Positions 14,186 through 24,500 of a DNA stretch of 26,987 nt are shown here, one piece after another. Location of the stretch: positions 1 to 26,987 of the forward strand of contig JAPOKN010000011.1 in assembly GCA_029977605.1 (NCBI GenBank), in the 5' to 3' direction. The position numbers and the translations under genes are program-made. How positions within the stretch are numbered: the stretch's first letter is position 1; each line of letters opens with the position of its first letter. Source of the DNA: Methanobacteriota archaeon (lineage in GTDB: Archaea; Thermoplasmatota; Poseidoniia; MGIII; CG-Epi1). Under the pieces are notes generated by a model that was given only the letters and a program-made list of their open reading frames with translations, was not told the origin of the DNA and ran no database searches.

Positions 14186-15520
14186 TTATAATTTCAAATC
14201 ATTTTTTCCGAAATGTCTCATCATTTTTTGTTGAGCTCTTCGATTTCCACCTAAATTGGCCATCATCTTTTTACTTTGATTATATTGCTTAAGTAAATCT
14301 CGTATTTCTTGGGGATCAGAACCTGAGCCCATTGCAATTCTATTTATCCTAGATCTTTTAATGATTTTTGGATTTTCTAATTCTTCTTTAGTCATAGAAT
14401 TCATCAAAACTTTAAATTTTGTTAGCTTAGATTCAGTTTCTTCTAACTGACCTTTTTTCATCATACCAGACATTCCAGGAATCATCTCCATTACTTTTCC
14501 GAGAGGTCCCATTTTGGTTAATGATTCCATCTGGTCTCTCATGTCTATTAATGAGAACTTACCAGACATCATTCTTTTTGCAGTATCCTCAGCAGTACTT
14601 GCATCCATTACTTCTTCAGCCCTCTCAAGTAAAGTTTGCAAATCTCCCATACCGAGTAATCTTGAGATAAATCTATCAGGGTCAAGAGTCTCTAGAGCAT
14701 CAAGACCTTCTCCAGTACCTACAAAGATTATTGGAGCATTAGTAACAGCTACAGCAGATAGTGCGCCGCCGCCTTTTGCCGAACCATCTAGCTTTGTTAA
14801 AATGACTCCATTAACGCCTACGGAATCATGAAATGCTTCAGCTTGGGGGCCTGCCTGCTGTCCAACAGTAGCATCCATGACAAGGAAAATTTCATCGGGT
14901 TTGAAAACCTCAGATACTTGTTTCATTTCATCTATTAAGTCACCATCTAAGGCGTGTCTTCCTGCAGTGTCTACTATTATAATGTCCAAATCAGAAAACT
15001 CTTTCATACCTTCTTTGACAACTTTCTTAGCATCAGTATTTTTTGAGTCGCCAAAAACAGGTACCTGTATCTGTTCGCCGATTTGGGATAACTGGTCATA
15101 TGCTGCAGGACGGTGAACGTCGGCTGCGATTAATCCCAAACTAAGTCCTTTCTTTTTAAGATATTTAGAGATCTTGCCAGTTGTTGTAGTTTTACCTTGG
15201 CCATATAGCCCTACCATCATTATCTTTTGAGGGCCTAATTTCAGAGACTTTGGTTCTCCCAGGGCTTTAACTAACTCCTGGTGAACTATTCTGACGACAT
15301 GCTCTCTTCCAGTCATTCCAGCAGGAGCTTTTTCATCTAGAGCTCGAGTCTCAATGCGTTTACTTAGATCAAGAGCCAATCTTACGTTTACATCAGATTG
15401 CAATAATGCCCTTTGAATATCTCTTACAAGTTCTTTTATCAATTCAGGAGAGATGTGACTTGCGCCTGCGATTTTGCGTAAAGTTTCTCTTAAAGATTCC
15501 CCTAATTTTTCTAGAACCAT
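14186..15520 (-). CDS. srp54: Signal recognition particle GTPase SRP54
   Basis: 444 residues with the NG and M domains in order. The N domain spans about 1-90. The G domain has the P-loop GLYGQGKTTT at 104-113, the insertion-box DVHRPAAYDQL at 134-144, DTAGRHALD at 184-192 and TKLDGSAKGGGALS at 242-255, followed by the methionine-rich M domain (from about 295, with GKVMEMIPGMSGMM and IKRSRINRIAMGSG). It binds 7S RNA and signal sequences and docks with FtsY to deliver nascent membrane and secreted proteins. No 7S RNA gene was found in the window. A TATA-like GCTTTAAATTC (minus strand, 15543-15553) lies about 27 nt before the ATG, predicting leaderless transcription. Confidence 0.97.
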   Translation of the reverse strand: MVLEKLGESLRETLRKIAGASHISPELIKELVRDIQRALLQSDVNVRLALDLSKRIETRALDEKAPAGMTGREHVVRIVHQELVKALGEPKSLKLGPQKIMMVGLYGQGKTTTTGKISKYLKKKGLSLGLIAADVHRPAAYDQLSQIGEQIQVPVFGDSKNTDAKKVVKEGMKEFSDLDIIIVDTAGRHALDGDLIDEMKQVSEVFKPDEIFLVMDATVGQQAGPQAEAFHDSVGVNGVILTKLDGSAKGGGALSAVAVTNAPIIFVGTGEGLDALETLDPDRFISRLLGMGDLQTLLERAEEVMDASTAEDTAKRMMSGKFSLIDMRDQMESLTKMGPLGKVMEMIPGMSGMMKKGQLEETESKLTKFKVLMNSMTKEELENPKIIKRSRINRIAMGSGSDPQEIRDLLKQYNQSKKMMANLGGNRRAQQKMMRHFGKNDLKL

Positions 15521-15542
15521 TATCGTTTATGAACGCAGATAG

Positions 15543-15587
15543 AATTTAAAGCTAATTATCGTTTACATTAGCGATTACATTTATTTA
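15543..15587. promoter_or_regulatory. Divergent promoter pair for SRP54 and the beta-helix surface protein
   Basis: In the 87-bp divergent gap, minus-strand GCTTTAAATTC (15543-15553) and plus-strand CATTTATTTA (15579-15588) each lie about 25-28 nt from the start codons at 15520 and 15608. The gap also holds an 11-bp direct repeat, ATTATCGTTTA, at 15519-15529 and 15555-15565; the second copy lies between the two TATA-like boxes. Confidence 0.45.
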
Positions 15588-15607
15588 GGGAAATCTAATA
15601 TTAAACT

Positions 15608-18600
15608 GTGTATAAGCATGTTTGCATTGCATTTGCCTTTACTTTGTCGTTGTTTTTGTTGAGTAATGTTACTGCAGGTTCTAACGGGGATGCTCCTCAA
15701 GAGGGTCAAGATTGGATCATAACACAAGATACTCATGTCTGGGACTCTGAGGTTGATGTAAAAGATATAGTTGTAACTGTTGGCAAAACTCTAAAACTTG
15801 AGAATGTCAACTTGACCTCTGAAGGCTACATCGATTTTAAAGGAGATGTTACTTGGATTAATTCTACAGTTTATCATACCCAAAGTTCATCTGGAGATAA
15901 TATCTCTCTTTACGCTAAGTTACACATAATTAACTCAGATTTAACTTTAAATTCAATTCAGAAAAATAGTGAAGTTAATAGCAATTGTATTTATTTAGCC
16001 TCAGGCTCGACACTTATCATAAGAGATTTTGATTTAAATCCATCAACTACCAATGACCGCTCACTAATTTCCTCTGATTTAACAGGTAAAGGAAACTATA
16101 ATGATAAGTGGAATTATACTTCTTCAATTGGTGTAATTGGCGATTACAGTGATAGTACTGGTATAGCAAACACTAAAGTAATGATTGAGAATTCTGACTT
16201 TAGTCAAATACAATCTATAATTTTTACTGGTGCTGGTTCTTACATTAGGAATTCTACATTTAATGAAACTGGAAATATTAATTCAGCTTTAGACAATTTT
16301 GTTTTTAGTAATAATACATTAGCTAATTCCGTGTCTAGGAATACTCTTCCATCAGATGTAGGTCATGTTGGAGATTACGCAACTTTTCAGGGTAACATAT
16401 TCCAGAATGGTACAGGTGGATTAGCTTTTTTTGGGAATTTCACAACAGTACGGAATAATATTTTCCAAAATTATGAGAATAGAGGAGGAGAAGCTACTCT
16501 AACATTATACAATTCAACAACGAATACTACAATTACAAATAATGTATTTCATAACTTGAGTAGGATACACGCGATTTATTTACAAACATCTGACGATAAT
16601 CTAATTGTTAATAATTCATTTACTGATGCAGGAGGTTTATGGCATACTATAATGGACCGAAGTGGTTACAGAAATAACTACAGTAATAATTATTTTGAAG
16701 ATTGTGATAGATTTGAAGATAATGTTCCATGGTATCAAACCTGTATAGTTTTTTGGTATTGGACTTACCCCACAGACTATTATGGTGGTGAGCATCACAT
16801 CGAAAATAATACATTTAATGGATTCAGATCAGCTATAAGATTTAATTCATACCAAAATAATAATACAGTAATTAATAATAAATTTGATACCGGTTATCAT
16901 GGTATTGGACTTTGGACTTGGCCATCAGGAACGACCAGTCCTTCTGGAAACTTGATTACTAAAAACATTTTGAATAATACATATCATCCTATTGCCTTAG
17001 ATTATTTTTACATGGGGGAACAAGGCATTGATAATAACATAACATTTAACACAATTACCAATGCTGGTGGGAGAGGCATTACAGTATGGTCAACTTATAA
17101 GAATTTTACAATACATAGTAATCAAATTATGAATGCAAGTATAGGAATTTGGTTATACGATGACGGATATGGTGGATTGTCAAATGGATTAATCTACAAT
17201 AATACACTCACAGAGATAAAATATAATGGAATACAAGTAGCAACAAGTTGGGGTTCAACATTCACAATTAAAGACATTCACATTAATAATAATTATATTC
17301 ATACAACAGAAGGTAATGGAATATATGCTAGAGATGTTGATGAAGGTTATATTGCAAATAATACTATATTTGGAAATTTAAGCCATGGGTCTCAGGGGGC
17401 CGGTGTTGTTGGATATTTTTCTCCCGAACTAACTATAATTAATAATACAATAATTTCTGCGATTGGTGTTGAAGTAGGTGGAATCTCTGATGCATCAATG
17501 ATTACTACAATTGAGCAAAATTCTATTTCAGTTAGTAGTATTGGTGTTCTTAGTAATAGGACATTTACTAAAGTAGAGAACAATAATATAAGCGGAAAAT
17601 GTGAACATGAAAGATGTCCTATACTTTATTTACAAGATGTCGCAATTACAGGGATATTTTCACAGGAAGGAGATATAGTAATCACTAATAATCGAATTAC
17701 AAAGTTTGAAGAAAGTATAACTGTCTTACTTGCAGATTTCTCTATTGAGGATAATGATATTAATTTTTCTGAATTTGGAATTATAGCAAATAATAGTGAT
17801 GGTGAATTATTATCAAATACCATGACTAATACATCTACAGCTTTAAGATCTTATTTATCTTCTATAGATGTTGATAGTAATATATTTAGAGATTTTGAAA
17901 AAGCCGTATATTCTCTTAATAGTAGTCTGATTATTGAAGACAACTTTTTTTCTGAAGGTGACTTTTGCATTGATTTAATTGACAGTGATTTTGACTTGAT
18001 TACCAATGATTTTGATTGTAGGGATATGGATTACCAAGTAAGATACAACATAAGAGTTCATATTGCAGACGAAATGGGCGAAGGTTCTGAAGATCACCTT
18101 TTTGAAATTTTTAATTCAGGAGATGTAGTGATTGTTGATTCTTTGACAGGTAACGACGGTTTGTCTAATTTTTTCCAAGTAGATATAGTTAGGAAAAAGT
18201 CTGGTGAAAATCTCGTTAATTTTAATCCATTAAAAATAGTCTATGAAAATAATAATGTTCCAGTTGTAGTTTTTAAAAATGTATCGTTTAACCATACTGT
18301 TGAACTTTTACTAGATACAAAGGCTCCTGTAACACTCGTTAATCCTGGTGAATCATTAATTATGGACGAAATAATAGTTTTTGAAATTATGTTGTTAGAA
18401 GACAATAACGATATTATGGATTATACCGTGGAATATCTTGTAAATGATGAATTTGCTGAATGGGAAGTTTATGGTACTTTTGTCGAAACTACAATTAGTT
18501 TTGAAGGAGAAGATGGTAAAGAGTATAGATTCCGGTCTCTTGGTAGAGATATCTATGGAAATATTGAAACAAAAGAGCTTTTTGAGTATCAAGTTGAAAT

Positions 18601-20752
18601 AGATATATCAACACCTGAGACCTATTTCAATAGCTTTGATGATGATTATTATTTTACAGGATCTGAATTTTTAGATTTATCATGGAACTCTCAAGATATG
18701 GACATCTCCAGGCAAATTCTTGAGGTATACTACACAAATTTCACAGAACCTTATCTCAACCCCAACAGCGTTACCTGGTTCTTAATTGATAGTTTGGAAG
18801 TGGATAATGATGATAGTTATAGATATGAATTGGAGCAAGTTGGCCATTTTGCCTTTAAAATATTATCTGAAGATTTTGCTGGGAATCTTGAAACTAAAAA
18901 TGGGTTCGACATTATTTTTAATTATGATTCTGATAGTGACACTTTAAACTTTGGTGAGATACCTAATAGGTGGGGTGAAGATACTTTGACAATTGACTAT
19001 ACAACAAGTAGTTTTAATTTGGATTTTGATTTGTATATTTCTCTTGAAGAGATTTCAGTAAAGGCAGATTATTTGACTTGGTACAAGTATGAATATATTA
19101 CTGAATCAAACACAATTACCCTCAACGGTTTGCAAGATGATACTCGTTATTATTTTTATGCAGTTAGCAGAGATTTAGCAGGCAATATTGAAGATCCATT
19201 GAATGGCACTGAGTATTACTCTTCAACGGGTTTGTACGATCAGCAGTTTGAATTAAAATATATTCCCTTACTTGACTGGGGCTATGAATTTATTGTGGAA
19301 ATCGATGACGATTTAGATGGCATCTATGAGACAACTTTAATCAGAGGTAATGATCAAAGTAGATTAAAGTCTAATGAATACTATTTGGATGTGGATAATC
19401 AAAAAATATTTTTTGGAGGTTTATCAAATGGTGGTTTTGTGCCTAATGAAGATTTGGATTCAATAAATAATATTAGAATCAGCTATTCGGGTGTGCAAGG
19501 TATCTTTGAAGTATATACTGGGGAACCAGAAAGTGCAAGTTCTCTTAATATAGTTCCTTCGAATACTACTGAACTTTTAGTTTCCTTTGTAGTTCCAAAA
19601 GACTCTAACAGCTGTAAGGTTCAGAGGAGTACTAATTTAACCAAAGGTTATTTCAATGAAATGATTATTCAACCTTGTTCAGCAGGGTTAGTAGAGTATA
19701 TTCATACTAATCCGGATCTTAAGGAGATATATTATTACAGAATATTAATAGAAGACGAGTTTGGCCACGAGAGTATATCAGAAAATCGATCAATTGATAT
19801 GAAAGATGTAGTTAAGCTATACTCTTCAACAGATAATTCTAATTCCGGTTTATTGGGTATGGATTCAATTATACCAATTACTGCATTAGTGGGAATAATA
19901 ATGCTTGGCTTTGGTGGAGTTTTACTTTATCGTTCTCGTAATAATGACATTCTAGATGATAATGTTAGCATTATAGAATCAAAACCTGTTGCAAAGTACA
20001 AAGTAGAAGAATTATATTTAATTTATAAAGATGGTAGACTTGTTAAAAATTTGAGTGATGTAGAGGTTAAAACGGATAGCGATATTATGAGTGGAATGCT
20101 CACAGCCATCAACGATTTTGTACAAGATTCATTTAATACTGAAGGAGACTTAGGTTCTATCGATTACGGTAATAATAAAATTATTTTGCAAAGAGGCACA
20201 AATTCATATTTGGCTGCAGTAATTTACGGAGAAGTAGATAAATTTTTCAAAGGTAAACTTATCAATGCTGTAAGAAACATCGAAAACGTTAATCCAACTA
20301 TGAGTAATTGGAATGGGGATGCTGAAACTATACTGCATACTGAACATTATTTGCAACCGATAATCGATGAAACAAAACAATCGACTAAAGAAATGGTGGA
20401 TAATTATTTTTCTGAAAAAGAAATTGTTTTAACAACTAGTTATGAAAAAGTTGGAGATGTTGTAGAGTTACAAGTTCACTTGAGTAATTATTCTTCTAGT
20501 GGAATTAAGAATTGTAAACTCGTTCCTGAATATAATAGTTTGAACCTAAGCCTAATTGGAATTGAACCCGATGTGTTTTATTCGTTTACAGATAATACAT
20601 TCATAGTGGGTGATTTAGAATCTTATAATGAAGTTGCATTTCAACTAAAATTCCAAATTAAGGTAGCTGCTACTAGCCCTCTAGAAATTAAAATGAATTA
20701 TGAACAGAAAGGTAGAAAGGGTGTAGCGAATTCTTTATTAGAAATCATTTAA
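15608..20752 (+). CDS. Giant beta-helix surface protein with TM segment and longin-like cytoplasmic domain
   Basis: 1714 residues from a GTG start. A signal peptide (about 1-24, CIAFAFTLSLFLLSNVTAG) is followed by a long Asn-rich region (about 60-800) with recurring 'NN-x-I/F' turns such as ITNNVFHNLS, IVNNSF, VINNKF and IINNTII. This is the hallmark of right-handed parallel beta-helix (PbH1/NosD-like) proteins. Several Ig/fibronectin-like modules follow (about 900-1400). A single TM segment (IIPITALVGIIMLGFGGVLLY, about 1421-1442) precedes a cytoplasmic region of about 270 residues. Its first part (about 1463-1595) has a beta-beta-alpha-beta-beta-beta-alpha-alpha order starting EELYLIYKDGRL, longin-like. 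The last 115 residues look like a beta-sandwich. The role is unknown: adhesin, polysaccharide binding or sensing are possible. The 3' end overlaps alaX by 15 nt, convergently. Confidence 0.85.
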   Translation: MYKHVCIAFAFTLSLFLLSNVTAGSNGDAPQEGQDWIITQDTHVWDSEVDVKDIVVTVGKTLKLENVNLTSEGYIDFKGDVTWINSTVYHTQSSSGDNISLYAKLHIINSDLTLNSIQKNSEVNSNCIYLASGSTLIIRDFDLNPSTTNDRSLISSDLTGKGNYNDKWNYTSSIGVIGDYSDSTGIANTKVMIENSDFSQIQSIIFTGAGSYIRNSTFNETGNINSALDNFVFSNNTLANSVSRNTLPSDVGHVGDYATFQGNIFQNGTGGLAFFGNFTTVRNNIFQNYENRGGEATLTLYNSTTNTTITNNVFHNLSRIHAIYLQTSDDNLIVNNSFTDAGGLWHTIMDRSGYRNNYSNNYFEDCDRFEDNVPWYQTCIVFWYWTYPTDYYGGEHHIENNTFNGFRSAIRFNSYQNNNTVINNKFDTGYHGIGLWTWPSGTTSPSGNLITKNILNNTYHPIALDYFYMGEQGIDNNITFNTITNAGGRGITVWSTYKNFTIHSNQIMNASIGIWLYDDGYGGLSNGLIYNNTLTEIKYNGIQVATSWGSTFTIKDIHINNNYIHTTEGNGIYARDVDEGYIANNTIFGNLSHGSQGAGVVGYFSPELTIINNTIISAIGVEVGGISDASMITTIEQNSISVSSIGVLSNRTFTKVENNNISGKCEHERCPILYLQDVAITGIFSQEGDIVITNNRITKFEESITVLLADFSIEDNDINFSEFGIIANNSDGELLSNTMTNTSTALRSYLSSIDVDSNIFRDFEKAVYSLNSSLIIEDNFFSEGDFCIDLIDSDFDLITNDFDCRDMDYQVRYNIRVHIADEMGEGSEDHLFEIFNSGDVVIVDSLTGNDGLSNFFQVDIVRKKSGENLVNFNPLKIVYENNNVPVVVFKNVSFNHTVELLLDTKAPVTLVNPGESLIMDEIIVFEIMLLEDNNDIMDYTVEYLVNDEFAEWEVYGTFVETTISFEGEDGKEYRFRSLGRDIYGNIETKELFEYQVEIDISTPETYFNSFDDDYYFTGSEFLDLSWNSQDMDISRQILEVYYTNFTEPYLNPNSVTWFLIDSLEVDNDDSYRYELEQVGHFAFKILSEDFAGNLETKNGFDIIFNYDSDSDTLNFGEIPNRWGEDTLTIDYTTSSFNLDFDLYISLEEISVKADYLTWYKYEYITESNTITLNGLQDDTRYYFYAVSRDLAGNIEDPLNGTEYYSSTGLYDQQFELKYIPLLDWGYEFIVEIDDDLDGIYETTLIRGNDQSRLKSNEYYLDVDNQKIFFGGLSNGGFVPNEDLDSINNIRISYSGVQGIFEVYTGEPESASSLNIVPSNTTELLVSFVVPKDSNSCKVQRSTNLTKGYFNEMIIQPCSAGLVEYIHTNPDLKEIYYYRILIEDEFGHESISENRSIDMKDVVKLYSSTDNSNSGLLGMDSIIPITALVGIIMLGFGGVLLYRSRNNDILDDNVSIIESKPVAKYKVEELYLIYKDGRLVKNLSDVEVKTDSDIMSGMLTAINDFVQDSFNTEGDLGSIDYGNNKIILQRGTNSYLAAVIYGEVDKFFKGKLINAVRNIENVNPTMSNWNGDAETILHTEHYLQPIIDETKQSTKEMVDNYFSEKEIVLTTSYEKVGDVVELQVHLSNYSSSGIKNCKLVPEYNSLNLSLIGIEPDVFYSFTDNTFIVGDLESYNEVAFQLKFQIKVAATSPLEIKMNYEQKGRKGVANSLLEII

Positions 20753-21469
20753 CTTATAAGTCAATCTTAACTTCTGTGAGCCTTTATTTTTCTTGTTTGT
20801 AAACTCTACCTGACCTATTTCTCTTAAACTTCTAACATGAGTTCCTGCACAAGGACATATGTCTATATCGCCGATATTAATGACCCTCAATTTCTTTACG
20901 CTAGATGGCAGCATTTTCCAAAGACCACTAGACATACTAGATCTGATTTCAGAATTATTTTCTAAATTCTCTCTTAATTCTTCTGATATTTGAATTTTTA
21001 AATCCTCACTAATATAATCATTTACTTTATTTTGTATTTCTTCTATCTGCGATTGGTCAATACTAAGTGGTTTGAAATCAATTCTTGATTTTTGATCGCC
21101 TATCTGATTTCCAACAGTATCAGAACCGTGAATCTCATTAACAACTGCTGAAACTAAATGTTGGGATGTATGCATTTTCATGTGTGAATACCTTCTTTCC
21201 CAATCAATTTCCCCTTCAATAACTGTGCCTATATCTGGCGAATCCCCTTCTATAAAATGCCTAATTCTATTTTTCTTACGGACATCTGTAACAACAGCTT
21301 CTCCACCATCCCACACGATTTTTCCATTATCTGCAGGTTGTCCTCCACCTATGTGATAGAATGCGGTTTTATCTAGCTCTACTATACCAGGAAACGAAGC
21401 TTTCACTTTGGCATTAAATTTCCTAGTATAAGTTCCTTCATGCGAATCCATGTGCAATTGGATTGTCAT
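20738..21469 (-). CDS. alaX: Alanyl-tRNA editing protein AlaX (AlaX-M type)
   Basis: 243 residues comprising the free-standing editing domain of alanyl-tRNA synthetase. FYHIGGGQPADNG (38-49) is the conserved glycine-rich motif. The zinc site is H100-TSQ-H104 plus C207-AGT-H211 (CPCAGTHV). The N-terminal extension containing the GGGQ motif marks the AlaX-M class. It hydrolyses Ser-tRNA(Ala), and possibly Gly-tRNA(Ala), in trans, preventing mistranslation. It is oriented divergently from the giant Asp-box protein gene across a 51-bp gap and overlaps the end of the beta-helix gene by 15 nt. A minus-strand TATA-like CTTTAATATAG is centred 24 nt from its ATG, predicting a leaderless mRNA. Confidence 0.94.
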   Translation of the reverse strand: MTIQLHMDSHEGTYTRKFNAKVKASFPGIVELDKTAFYHIGGGQPADNGKIVWDGGEAVVTDVRKKNRIRHFIEGDSPDIGTVIEGEIDWERRYSHMKMHTSQHLVSAVVNEIHGSDTVGNQIGDQKSRIDFKPLSIDQSQIEEIQNKVNDYISEDLKIQISEELRENLENNSEIRSSMSSGLWKMLPSSVKKLRVINIGDIDICPCAGTHVRSLREIGQVEFTNKKNKGSQKLRLTYKLNDF

Positions 21470-21487
21470 AATCTATCATTGGTGAAA

Positions 21488-21498
21488 CTATATTAAAG
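21488..21498. promoter_or_regulatory. Single TATA-like element between alaX and the Asp-box surface gene
   Basis: CTATATTAAAG is close to its own reverse complement (CTTTAATATAG). Its centre (21493) is 28 nt from the plus-strand ATG at 21521 and 24 nt from the minus-strand ATG at 21469. A second, weaker plus-strand candidate, CCTATAAC, lies around 21505-21512. Confidence 0.45.
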
Positions 21499-21520
21499 TC
21501 CTAGCCTATAACAAATTAGT

Positions 21521-24500
21521 ATGATGTTTAAAAACAGAATAATGGCATTGGCATTGACATTTTTGTTGCTAAGTAGTTCAACCTTCGCAATGGCACAAAC
21601 CTCAGAAGAATATTTTAAAGGTGGAAGTGGATCAAGTCAACAGAGTATAACTCTTGATGGAACAACTTCTGATAATTCAATCAGCATAAAATATCCTTCA
21701 ACTGAGGTTATTGATGCTTCAATTACAGTTGAAGGTTCTTCCGACAGTGACGGAATTTATCCTGAAGGTGTTTCTTTGGGAATTAGAAATTATGAGTGGA
21801 AATATGATGGAATTGGATATGGAGCCCTTGGTAATCAAGAAAGATTTTCTTCAGATTCTAAAGGCGCATCAGCAAAATTTGCTAACTCCGGAGAATCAGA
21901 TCTTTCAATTTTCTTGCCATCTAATGCAACTGTAACAGACTCAAGCGTTAAGATTTCAGGATTACCTTACGGTTCAGGAGAACTAGATAATTATGTTCAA
22001 GCTTCTGTAAACACTAATGGTGGTTCAGTTTCGTCAGCTCCAAGTGTTTCAATGTTAGATGATGATTATTTCGTTTTATGGTCTGATGATGGTAATTTAA
22101 CAGATAGAGATCTAGGAATAGACAGTATTATTTTTAGTGCATATACTAGTGGATCTTGGGATGAACAGGTACTCCTAAAATCTAATGATGGTGAGAGTAC
22201 AGAAAGATATTCAACTCCTAGAATTAAAGCTGTCGAAGACGGAATTTTTGCTGCTTGGGTAAAAGATTTAGGAAGTGAAGTTCTTGAGGCTTCATACAGC
22301 ACTAATGATGGAGCTACTTGGTCTACTCCAACTGAAATCGAACCAGGTAGTTCACATTATCTAATTTATGATTATGATTTCATAATGGAGAATGATGGTA
22401 CGGTTCATTTGGTATGGTCTTCGATAAAAGACTCATCTGAAATAGCATATGATGTGTTTTATCAAAGGTCTGAAGATTTTGGTGCCAGCTGGGATGATGA
22501 AATCCAAATATCAGAAGATGAAAGTGACACTAGTATTGGTGCACGTATAAGTTTCAGTGGAAGTAATGTTTATGTTGTTTGGGAGCAATACGACAGCGAT
22601 AATTCTATTTACAGTACTTATTTTGCAAAATCATCAGATAGTGGAGATTCATTTGGTACCCCTGAAACATTGAGTTCTACTAATTCGGTTAGCGAAATCT
22701 CAATCAGCTCTGATAATACAAATATTGTTGTTGGATGGATAGAGAGTAATGATAATGGAGAGAGCATAATTAAGGCCCGCAATTCAGCAAATTCTGGTTC
22801 TTCATTCTCTACTGAAACTATAGTAGGCAGTGCAGATGGTTCTACATCCTCATTTTTAGAAGCCACTAATGACGGAGGTAATAATTTCTACCTTTCCTGG
22901 ATGAGATTGGGTAATGAGCAACCTAGGAAAATTGAATGTGCAAGAAGTCCAAATTCTGGCAGTTCATGGAACACTCCTGTCAACGTTTATGGTGTTGATA
23001 ATGAAGATGAGAACGAATTTCGTGCATCTCCAGTTATAGAAGCAAATGATGACCGAATTATCGTTGTTTGGTCTGAGACAAATCTAGATAGTGGAGCTTC
23101 ATCAGATCAGGATATAGTTTATTCTGTAAGTACTAATGATGGAACAAGTTGGTCCGATTTCTTAGATATTTCTGAATATTATTATGAAGCTGATTCGGGT
23201 TCTCCCTCTATAGCAGCTTCCGGAGATTACCTATACTTAGTTTACACGGATAATGGAGATTTGGACCAGGAAAATGATCCTAATGGCAACGATGCTGCAT
23301 CAAGAGATGGCGACGTCTTTTTTACACGTTCTGATGATGAAGGAGAATCATGGGATACTGTTACTGTAGTGTCTACTGTCGACGTTGGTGAAACTGATTT
23401 AGATTATACATCTACAACACTTCAATACAGGCCAGACGTAGCGGCCACCGGTACTAATGTTCACGTAACTTGGAGTGAATATGATGGTTACGAAGGAATT
23501 TATTCTATATACTATTCAAAATCGGAAAATAGAGGTGTTACATGGTCTTCACCAATTAATCTTGATGATGGGTCTTCTGGAGGAAGATATGGTGCAACAA
23601 TTGCATCTAATGGAAATTATGTAGTAGCTGCATGGGTTGATACTTGGACTTATGACATATATGTTTCTGCTTCAGATGATAATGGCGATTCTTGGACATC
23701 CCCGCAATTGATAGAAAGTGCAAGTAGTAGCTTAAGTTATATGCCTGAAATGATTTTTAATGAAGGCAAGTTTCATCTTGTATGGACTTCAACTGCTACT
23801 GGAGAGTCCGTCCAGTATACACATAGTACAGATGGAATTAACTGGGATGATACTAGATTTATCAATACAGATAATTCAAGAACATCTTACAGTCCTGTAA
23901 TAAGCGCAGATGGTTCCAAACTTTACGTTGCATGGACAGATAATGGCGCATATGATGGCGATTCTTCAATAGATTATGATATTGCTGGTGTTATTTCAAA
24001 TGATAATGGGGAGACTTGGGATGAAGATAAACTTTTCGTTGATACTTCAACTAGTACTACTCTATATTTACCTAGCATTGGAAGTGGCTCTGGATTTACT
24101 TATCTATGTTATCAGAATTTAATATCTGGTTCATATGATTACTACTTTACTTTCACTCAAGATGACGGAGCATCTTGGTCTGAATCATATAGAGTAACAG
24201 ACCATAATGACAATACCCTTTCCGCTAAATATCATAAAATGGATTTGTTGGTTTCTGATAAGACCTATTTTGCTTTTACTGAGGAAACTGATGTTTTCAA
24301 CGAAGATAGAAATGATCGTAATGTTTACGTTAGAAAAACTCTTAGTGAAGATTATCCTGAAGATCCATACGTAAAAATTACAGGTTCAAAGAACTGGGAA
24401 TGGAATGGTGAACTCAATAGAGATAATTCACCACAAACTTGGAGCGACACAATTGAATCCCCAGGCGCCTCAAAGTCCTTCACAGATTCATTAAATGATG

